Origin: Liolophura sinensis
Lineage: Eukaryota; Mollusca; Polyplacophora; Chitonida; Chitonidae
Reading direction: 5' to 3'
Assembly (NCBI RefSeq): GCF_032854445.1
Contig: NC_088297.1
Span: 1,901,403-1,963,402, forward strand
Length of the DNA stretch: 62,000 nt
The notes beneath the pieces were generated by a model. That model was not told the DNA's origin, did not search any database, and saw nothing but the letters and a program-made list of their open reading frames with translations. Below are positions 54,901-62,000 of the stretch, piece by piece (the stretch's first letter is position 1; the number at the start of each line of letters is the position of its first letter). Both the position numbers and the translations under genes were made by a program.

Positions 54901-57535
54901 AGGTGTGTTTAAAATTATAACTTGTCCTAAATGAGGTAAGTCTGGGGCCTAAACTAAAAATGTAGCTCGCCTATTGCACAGACTAGTATTCAAAGAAATT
55001 TTTGAGTGGATTTTTTTTTTACCAGATGAGAAGGTGGCTGTGTGGTGACTGACGATTTTATATCTATACTAGTGCTCAAAAGAAAGTATACACCAAAACA
55101 AATACATAAAAATCGCGCAAAGTAAAAAATTGAGAAATTATCCATGATGAGCCCTAATACCCGTGTAAACGCCGATCCATCCAGGGAACAAACTGGCCCA
55201 ACAAAGCAAGATTTGCCTAAACTTAACATAAAATCGAAAAATGGCCCTTCCACGCGTAACACGACATGAACGTGCATTTTGGCGGTATAAATGAGTCGAC
55301 GGGAAACGTTAGGAACACAGTCCTCAGAAAAACACCAGAGGTATGCCACTTTTGAGCCAAGTTGAGCGAGAGAGAGCTGTCGGCATGGCCCAGCAAGGAG
55401 CGACCAAAGCCGCCATTGCCAGAACCTTTGGTTGCACAAGAGCAACTATCGTCAAACTTATGCAGCGACTCCGGCAGACAGGCGTTACATCCGACAGGCC
55501 TAGGAGCGGTCGACCACGCGTCACCACCCCTGCTGAAGATCGACACATCCGGACCATTCACCTCCGCAATCGGAACGTAACGGCAACGTCAACGGCGGCG
55601 ACGGCACTAGGGCACCCGATTAGTCGACACACAGTCTACCGTCGACTACGTCAACACGGTATTAGGGCACGTCGACCGTATTGTGGAGTTTATCTGACGC
55701 CTCAAAATCAACGTCGTCGGCTGATATGGGCCAGGCGCGTTCTACGCTGGCAGAGGCGTGAATGGGCACGGGTAATGTTCTCCGACGAGAGCGTGTACAA
55801 AAATGACGGTCGGGCTAGGGTATGCAGGCGTGTAGGAGAACGTTTGGTGCCAAATTGCGTTCAGCAAGTTCGAGCGTTTGGAGGTGGTAGTGTGATGGTG
55901 TGGGGAGACATCTGCGGCGATCTGAAGACGAGGCTGGTGGTGATTCATGGGAACCTAAATGCTCGCAGATACACGGATGAAGTTTTACGACCGGTTGTAG
56001 TGCCATTCATCCACCAACAGCAAAGAGGAATTTTGTGCCAGCATGATAATGCAAGACCTCATACTGCAAGATTGACGAACAACTTTCTACAGAACACCAA
56101 CATCGATCTCTTACCATGGCCGGCATGTTCACCCGACCTCAATCCAATTGAGCACTTGTGGGACCACCTGGGCAGACAAGTCAGAAGGCTGCCAGTACCA
56201 CCTGTGACCGTTCAACATCTGGAAGAGTGTCTCCAACAAGAATGGCAACGAATCACACCTAACGTCATTCGACGCCTGACGTCATCAATGCGGCGACGTG
56301 TTGTGGCCTGCATCAATGCCAATGGAGGCCACACTCGCTACTGAGCATGATTTGAATGACATTCCCAGAGGGAAAAATGCTTCATTTGAATTTTGCAAAT
56401 GTGTAAATGTTCTGTTGACACCACATCTCTTTGACTGACCATCAAACCAAACCTTCACCATTTAATGAACTGTATGTATGGACGTTTCAGGTGAAATGGA
56501 ATATTCTTATGGAATTAAAAATAATATTTCTTTCCGTTTTTATTTGATGTCTGATCAAACAGCTGTATACTTTCTTTTGAGCACTAGTTTATATGGTAGG
56601 TAATTGCATTGAAATGATACTTTTTCAACCTAATGTTGATAACTTCCATGTTTTCAGTAGATAAATCAACTAGTGCTGTAGGTAAATGTGGGCTGGTTCC
56701 TTTTATTTCTTTGTTTCAGACCCTTCTCAAAATGGGACGGTAGGGCTGGGAAGTTTGTGCACTTTACTATGGCCCAAAGATTTACCGGTAATTTGCAGAA
56801 AAGATATAGTAAGTATACACCTAAAACATGTATCGTTCTGGAACGTAAGAGGTTTATTTTATGTCTCAAGTTGCCTCCGTTCTTTAATTATTCCTTAATA
56901 TATACATCTTCATCTACATCATTCAGTGTGAGTAGGCTCAAGTAGATGGCTTTCTTAGTGCACGCCTTATAAGACAATAGTTTCAGCACACGACTTGCAC
57001 AGGACAAGAAGACACGCTAACACTCACATGGAATATGGGTGTGTTTAAATATCTTACGAGTAATTTACGGGGCATATAACGATATTTCTTTCATACATTT
57101 TTGGCTTGGTTTTGTGACACCGATATATCTTATACCGATATCTCCTAACATTGACAATGTAACTCAAAAATGTTTTGGCATGAAACCACAGTCAACACTT
57201 CGAGAGTTGGATTCGAACACATGACATTAACAAACCATATTAAATATTAACTATGTTGACAATGACAAGTCATACAACTATTGTTACCTTGGGCCATTCG
57301 GGACATTTACGGATGCAGGTTTCGGCGTCATTAAGGGCGTTTGTGAGGTCACCTTGCTTGTTGAAAGCCGCCGAGCGATTGCTGTAAAATATAGCGGCAT
57401 CCGGGCACAGAGCCTCGCTTTCGTCAACCAATCCTATTGCCTGGGTATAGTGACGTAATGCGCCAGCATAATCACCAGTAGCCATGCATCTTTTGCCCTT
57501 TTCTCTCAACATCTCGAGCCGTGAAAATATGTCCT
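51981..57535 (-). CDS. TPR/ankyrin gene, module 2 and C-terminus (four exons)
   Basis: Exon 57535-57288: EKGKRCMATGDYAGALRHYT ... AAIFYSNRSAAFNKQGDLTN, two TPR motifs. Exon 54044-53894: YWRKGQILRARGDYLSAFF. Exon 53216-52881: GVSAKGVNLGGLMSRIEAIS ... TPYHVAVQVALRM. Exon 52255-51981: DAKGGNLLHTLCTSS ... IGVNPRQRDQHGKVPSDYLP, an ankyrin repeat, then a stop after TVGV. The order and exon lengths repeat module 1. A SINE-A lies right beside the donor at 53894. Confidence 0.8.
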
Positions 57536-60500
57536 CTGCATGCCGCATAAGTAACGAAATTGGGGAAAAGAAAACAATGATAATAATCGGTTAAGGTTGT
57601 ATTACGATATATTGGCATGACCTGGAATGGCTTGTAAGTAAGAACAATCACATGTACTCAGTTAACCTGCATTATTCCATTTTGTCTGATTTACCTGAAA
57701 TATTCATGTTGACAGGGGAATTTAAGGCAACGGAAGAGTAGAAAAGCAAGAAATAACAGATAAGGCAGTTTCTCAAAAAACAGGAAAAAACTACACGCAG
57801 TTATAATTTTGAAAACGAAGACAAGAAAAACTAACCACTTGTCGACTGTGACATTTCGGTGTTTTGCATCAAATCGCTGACGTACTCGGTGGCCAGTTTT
57901 CCGTGCCTATCCCGGATGTCCGAGCGGCCGCCATGTCGGACCAGCAGCCGGACGGCGGTTTGACCCTCAGATCCATGGGCCTTGCCAGACTTCACTATCA
58001 CGTGAAAAGTCGAGTCGCCGTTAGAATCCAACTGATTTACCTCCCTTAACGTACTTTTCTCTAGGATATATTCAAGAAGCTGGAAACATCCTGTGAGCAA
58101 TAAACGGTTTCTTCTTGTAACAGTCGTTTACAGCCATATTCAGGTATGATCTGAACAGCAATAGCACGTTCTGGTTTATTGTCAGATTTATTACTAAAGT
58201 ATTTATTCATTTTTATTCTCGAAAAAATAATTCACTTATACGACTGCGGCCAACATTCTTGTAGAAACTGATCTGAACTTATGGAAAACACACAGGCATC
58301 TGCAGGTTTGCCAACAGACACTTCCACGTACGACCGGATAAGAAACCAGCATGAGCTAGACTTGAACTCACAGCGACCGCATTGGTGAGAGGCTCCTGGG
58401 ACATTGTGGCGCGCTGCCTAGCTTGCCAGCTCGATCACAGAAGCCCTGTTGCTTATATATATATATAATAAAACGCCTTCTTAACGTTCTACATTCTGTT
58501 ATATTCCAAATGCAGTTTCAAACTTCATGTTACTGAACTAATGAATAACAGTAATGAATAACATGAAGTTTGAAACTGTAGTTTCATCCAGATTCAAACT
58601 TTGAAGCACTTTGGATGAGAATGGTGGATTGTGGCGAACATACACATACATTTATACACGTATGCATTTACAAAGTATACCACATACAATTTAAAAAAAA
58701 TTGTAAAAAAGTCAAATGATAATCAAGAATAGAGACAATGGAGGTAAGCGGGGATTTCCACTTCGCCGACACTATGCTCCTTCATCGGATCGCAGGATTA
58801 ATAACATAACTCACATAATAGCATAAATATGTGTAGCATATATACTATTGATTGTGTAACCAGACATTATGTTGTCACATGTAACATAATACTGGTTATA
58901 CCAAAGACTTTTAAAATTTTATTAGCGGCTGCTCGCTTTGCGTTCAGCGCTGAGAGGTTGGCCCGGTGTCAGTATAATGTGACTAGAGGTGTCATGTGTG
59001 GTGTCTTCGGCATGATACATCAGTAGCGGCATAGACTGGCCCTGGTGTAAGAAGACACAATATATGTTCACACACCTAATGACTTTTCCTCGTCATATGG
59101 CTCAAGAATTGTTAAGAACGACATTAAGCCCGAATCATACAGACATACACATAATCTTTTCTGGCGTCACTTAGTATATATATCAGTATCTTGACTGTAA
59201 CAGATTAGATTTTAAAGCGTGCATCACTGGACTGCTGACCTGATCGTAGACCAATTGCCAAAGCCACGTGGATTGGCGGGTTATTGAACGACCCCCGGAT
59301 CGTTTCTAAGGGGGCCCCGTCCTTCAGTAACGCCACCGCCAGATTCTGTTGCCAGGTCGTAACAGTTCTGTCTCTCAGGGAGTCCATCAAAAGCCCCAGA
59401 TTGACCCCCTCCGCCCCGCAACCCCGGGCCTTTCCGTCCAACACCGTACATTTCACAGGAGACAGGCCCAGCAGTGTGTTAATCAAATCCCACTTCTTCG
59501 CCTCGGACAATCGTTTGATGACTTTTTTCCAAATGGACGAGGAGGCGTTGATGTCACATCTGTCTGCATTTTGACCTGAACTCAATAGTTTAAAGGGAAT
59601 GAAAGCAAATAATAGATGTAGTATACCTAAATGCACTATAACCCTAGAAAAATATATGAGCTCTACACGTAAAATCAGTTCTGTGTTTCTAAATAGGCCA
59701 CGAATACGTCGGACTTGAACTCAAAACAGTTCCCCATAGCACAGATGATAGAGCGTCCGCTTCGGGAGCGGTAGATCCACCGTCAGTCCTAAGTCGAGTC
59801 ACACTTAAGACCTTAAAAAAGGAAGTTGTAACTTCCTCGCTTGGCGTTCAACTGTCCTTCAAAAAGGAGACACATTACAAGCACTCTAAGAATTCCTTCG
59901 TCGTCATACGACTGAAAAATTGTTGAGTACGACTTTAATCCGCAAGCACTCACTCAGTCAAAATAGTTACCAATGCCAACCAATCCCGTGCTATTATTCA
60001 ATTTAACATCTGTGGCGCGAAGAAAGGGTATTGTTTCCATCGCAACTGTTGATGGTGCAATAGTTCCACTGCACTCAGGAGTCATGCCCATTATATACTG
60101 TTGCCTTACAAGGAAAACTGACAAACGCTTTCTAGACAGCAGGATTTGACAATCGCTCATTTATTTACTTATTATTTTTTTTTAGATGCTGCATGGAATT
60201 TTTAAGTAATTGAGACTAGGCATCTTTTTCTCCCTCTCTAAGGAAAGGAAAAAAATTGCACCAACCCTCAGATGTCGAGAACAGTGATTAATGAACAACA
60301 CTACAAACTCAATACTCCTATAAGCTGGCCCACAAGACAAGATAACCTGGATGCCTTGCTAACTCAACTTTTGTAATACAGGGCGAGGTACAGAGGTAAC
60401 GAGGTAGTGAAGTAGAGATATGTACTGGTGGTCTCGCTAAATCACTGTTCCGCTACCTCGCCATGCATTCCAAAGGTCCAGCTAGGTAGTTTGTGAGGCA

Positions 60501-61044
60501 ACGATGTAGCTAGTTTGTGAGGCAACGAGGTAGCTAGTGTGTGAGGCAATCTTGTCGCAAAACGAGATAACGAGTTAAGTAGATTTCACATGCAATGATA
60601 TCTAGAAATGATATTGGGCATTAGTATACCAAGCATTACTGGGATGCAGGCGTGTATCTAGACGAGTTACTTCAAAATACTTGTACCAGTGTCAGACGCG
60701 CAAGAATAACCCAGATAAGGGCTTTGACGCGTGCACATTTCAAAATGCATCCGCAATCAAGGGCAATAACACCACCATCAAAACACCACCAACAACAGGA
60801 ACACATTCTCTAATAGCGCTGTTCCTAAGTGTTGCCTTGAGGTTTTGGTCATGACCACTTCTCATCAAACAATATTCAAAAAAATCAACAAACCTTTGGT
60901 TCTGTACAGCAGATCTACAACTTCCACCAGGCTATCGACGTGCTGGTCCTCTGTCTTGCTCAGGTTAAAACTGATACAGAAAAGATCCAGCGCTTTGTCC
61001 AATTCGTTTACTTGTAGCATGATCTTTGCAGTCAACCATGGTGA
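51981..61044 (-). CDS. TPR/ankyrin repeat protein, TRANK1-like N-terminal type (5' partial)
   Basis: Minus-strand exons chain in phase: 61044-60894, 59575-59240, 58090-57836, 57535-57288, 54044-53894, 53216-52881 and 52255-51981 (TAA). They encode TPR helices, a helical region with a VNLG core, and ankyrin repeats, in two successive modules. A mix of TPR and ankyrin repeats with this texture resembles TRANK1-type proteins; no helicase-like region is present here and the frame ends after the last ankyrin unit. Likely a cytoplasmic or nuclear scaffold; function unknown. The gene begins right of the window, as the first exon starts in frame with no ATG. Confidence 0.78.
53700..53868 (+). repeat. 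SINE-A 3' part, opposite to the host gene
   Basis: CAGTGGGAAGGTCTGGCGGC, CCACCACAATGCTGGCCGCC, ACACCAATCAAATAAATAAA. It ends about 25 bp from the exon end at 53894. Confidence 0.87.
54366..54587. repeat. MITE-like repeat, family H, 222 bp
   Basis: Inverted ends: GGCCCCAGAATCACAAAGCC and CTGATCCCGGGGCC. Inner arms CTTAAGTCAAAATTTT and AAATTTTGACTTAATT. No ORF; one copy seen. Confidence 0.75.
54751..54925. repeat. Near-perfect 175-bp hairpin
   Basis: Arms of about 75 bp: ACAAGTTATAATTTCAAACA at the left and TTTAAAATTATAACTTGT at the right. AATGGCGGATTTCCGGCAAA is mirrored by TTTGCCGGCAATCCGCCATT. The loop is about 20 bp. It lies in an intron of the TPR/ankyrin gene. Confidence 0.88.
55069..56587 (+). 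mobile_element. Tc1/mariner transposon with intact transposase, about 1.52 kb
   Basis: Inverted termini of about 22 bp: CTAGTGCTCAAAAGAAAGTA at 55,069 and TACTTTCTTTTGAGCACTAG ending at 56,587. Left flank is TA, right flank TT, so the target TA is not perfectly preserved or the border is off by a base or two. One open transposase gene on the + strand fills the centre. It lies between the two TPR exons of module 2 (intron 57287-54045). Confidence 0.9.
55343..56344 (+). CDS. Tc1-type transposase, 333 aa, DD34E
   Basis: A single open frame from ATG 55,343 to TGA 56,344. The N-terminal paired-type HTH reads ERERAVGMAQQGATKAAIAR; a GRPR AT-hook-like motif is at SGRPRVTT. Catalytic residues: MFSDESVY (Asp), CQHDNARPHTA (Asp) and PDLNPIEHLWD (Glu, 34 residues after the second Asp), i.e. 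the Tc1 DD34E signature. The C-terminus GGHTRY is shared with the dead copy at 21,370. Usual length for the family (about 340 aa). Nothing in the sequence rules out activity. Confidence 0.93.
   Translation: MPLLSQVERERAVGMAQQGATKAAIARTFGCTRATIVKLMQRLRQTGVTSDRPRSGRPRVTTPAEDRHIRTIHLRNRNVTATSTAATALGHPISRHTVYRRLRQHGIRARRPYCGVYLTPQNQRRRLIWARRVLRWQRREWARVMFSDESVYKNDGRARVCRRVGERLVPNCVQQVRAFGGGSVMVWGDICGDLKTRLVVIHGNLNARRYTDEVLRPVVVPFIHQQQRGILCQHDNARPHTARLTNNFLQNTNIDLLPWPACSPDLNPIEHLWDHLGRQVRRLPVPPVTVQHLEECLQQEWQRITPNVIRRLTSSMRRRVVACINANGGHTRY
57836..61044 (-). CDS. TPR/ankyrin gene, module 1 (three exons seen)
   Basis: Exon 61044-60894 (151 nt): PWLTAKIMLQVNELDKALDL, the helix pair of a TPR. Exon 59575-59240 (336 nt): WKKVIKRLSEAKKWDLINTL ... 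GAEGVNLGLLMDSL ... PPIHVALAIGLRS. Exon 58090-57836 (255 nt): NQLDSNGDSTFHVIVKSG ... RLLVRHGGRSDIRDRHGKLA, an ankyrin repeat pair. The TPR exon equivalent to 57535-57288 should lie right of 61,044; nothing convincing was seen up to 62,000. Confidence 0.77.
58197..58440 (-). repeat. SINE-A, near full length, diverged
   Basis: Left end TTATTCATTTTTATTC, then ACTTATACGACTGCGGCC, AACTCACAGCGACCGCATTG and a head ending GGCGCGCTGCCTAGC. Minus orientation. Confidence 0.78.
58505..58590. repeat. Short inverted repeat
   Basis: CAGTTTCAAACTTCATGTTA and TAACATGAAGTTTGAAACTG form a 20-bp-armed hairpin around 58,511-58,581. Confidence 0.75.
58925..59150 (+). repeat. SINE-B, partial
   Basis: GCGTTCAGCGCTGAGAGGTT, GTCAGTATAATGTGACTAG, GTGTCTTCGGCATGATAC and TCGTCATATGGCTCAAG match the SINE-B body and tail. 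The tRNA-like head is absent. Confidence 0.75.
59735..59960 (+). repeat. SINE-B-tailed element with tRNA-like head
   Basis: Head CATAGCACAGATGATAGAGC ... GTCCTAAGTCGAGTCA, body CTCGCTTGGCGTTCAACTG, tail TCGTCATACGACTGAAAAAT and GCAAGCACTCACTCAG. Confidence 0.78.
60360..60560 (+). repeat. Short degenerate tandem repeat
   Basis: GGTAGCTAGTTTGTGAGGCA and variants (GATGTAGC, GAGGTAGC) recur about three times with related GAGGTA motifs upstream. Intron sequence of the TPR/ankyrin gene. Confidence 0.6.
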
Positions 61045-61119
61045 CTGAAGAGAGATTTCAAAATCATTGTCTCTAACATTTTTGCACGTTAGGGCACAAG
61101 GGTGAAACAAAACAAGATT

Positions 61120-61374
61120 TATTTATTTATTTGATTGGTGTTTTACGCTGTACTCTAGAATATTTGACTTATACGACGACAGCCAGCATTATGGTGGGAG
61201 GAAACCGGGCACAGCCAGGCGGAAACCCACGACCATCCGCAGTTTGCTGGTAGACCTTCCCACATGGGGCCGGAGAGGAAGTCAGCATGAGCTGGGCTTG
61301 AACTCACACCGACCGCATTGGAGAGAGGTTCCAGGATCATTACGCTACGCTAGTGCACTAGCCAACTGAGCCGC
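61120..61374 (-). repeat. SINE-A, full length
   Basis: Minus strand: tail TTTATTTATTTATTTGATTG at the left, ACCATCCGCAGTTTGCTGG, TTGAACTCACACCGACCGC and a head with TAGCCAACTGAGCCGC at the right. Confidence 0.88.
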
Positions 61375-62000
61375 GGGAAGACAAGAAGTAATAATTACCA
61401 AACAAATACTGGAAGTCGACTTTTAAAAAAAAATGTTGCAACAAACTGGGTGGTTCGTGCGAATGTGCCCTATTTGATCTCTTGGGGGGTTTTGTTAAAA
61501 CAAATTACTGTGCATTGTGATTGTAATTATGTAATTATGATGGGATATTGGCTGAACAGATTTGTACAATTCAACACAATATAGTCAAATACAAGCTGAT
61601 ATATTTTACCGTTCTATACACTGCAACTTGTGCGAGAACCTTTTGTAACAACTTACCACATCTGGCAACTCAGTACGTGTGAATGTTAGTTTTTAACGTG
61701 TTGTGGATTTTAACATCTGGTTAAGGTGTAGAATAAACTACGCTGGAAGCAGACATTTGTATACCACTCAGTCTTTGGTCATGAAACATTAAGCTGAAGT
61801 ATATACTCGTATCAGGTGAAACAGCAATAAACAGCAATCCCGGAAGCGGAAACGGAGTAAAAGTTTATTAATAATAAAAATAATCGGTGGGATTCCACGC
61901 TCATCTATAGATATAAGAGCGTCATGTCCGACATTCATATACCATTCGTAGTCCGTAAAAGGCGTTCCAAGTCGATAATCGCAAGATTCAATTAAAAAAC
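61375..62000. other. Window end without recognised features
   Basis: AT-rich; no exon of the TPR/ankyrin gene, no RNA gene and no clear repeat seen. Confidence 0.5.

Noticed and set aside
59954-60160. Extra exon of the TPR/ankyrin gene between 60894 and 59575
   Set aside because: Skipping it gives a perfect phase join and matches module 2, which has no such exon; composition is not repeat-like.

Overview
This is metazoan nuclear DNA: split genes with GT/AG introns, long AT-rich introns, abundant tRNA-derived SINEs and many transposon remnants. The SINE with an (AATA)n tail, expanded scavenger-receptor (SRCR) exons and Polinton, Harbinger, Tc1 and Ty3/gypsy remnants fit a marine lophotrochozoan, most likely a mollusc. 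That assignment is inference; no sequence here names the species.

Left third (1-22,017, + strand): the 3' part of one large gene for a secreted mosaic serine protease. In order it encodes three six-cysteine SRCR domains, each split over two exons, two LDL-receptor class A (LDLa) repeats, a shortened SRCR-like segment, an S1 protease domain and a C-terminal MAM domain. Splice phases agree across all 16 exons. The protease keeps His, Asp and Ser but lacks a normal Arg-IVGG activation site and the trypsin S1-pocket Asp. The 5' end lies outside the window. A 3.07-kb PIF/Harbinger transposon (4638-7708) sits in an intron about 30 bp before an exon; its transposase and MADF genes interlock on opposite strands. 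A dead Tc1 copy lies in the MAM intron.

Middle (22,018-51,980): no intact host gene. It holds a broken orphan SRCR exon (minus, about 25.9-26.0 kb), then a stack of mobile elements at 26.1-38.45 kb. A minus-strand Ty3/gypsy element with integrase before reverse transcriptase (Gmr1-like order) is interrupted in its RT by a young plus-strand gypsy element with LTRs and a 5-bp target duplication. It is followed by a decayed Polinton/Maverick (polymerase tail, integrase, capsid-gene pieces). Beyond that are MITE-like foldback repeats, several minisatellites, SINEs and a decayed THAP-domain sequence near 50.4-50.8 kb.

Right end (51,981-61,044, minus strand): the 3' part of a TPR/ankyrin gene resembling the N-terminal region of TRANK1-type proteins. 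Two copies of a multi-exon module lie in tandem, with corresponding exons of identical length (151 and 336 nt). The 5' end is beyond the window. An apparently intact Tc1 transposon (55,069-56,587) lies in one of its introns.

The two host genes have no evident link. Most of the remaining sequence is explained by transposition and tandem duplication.
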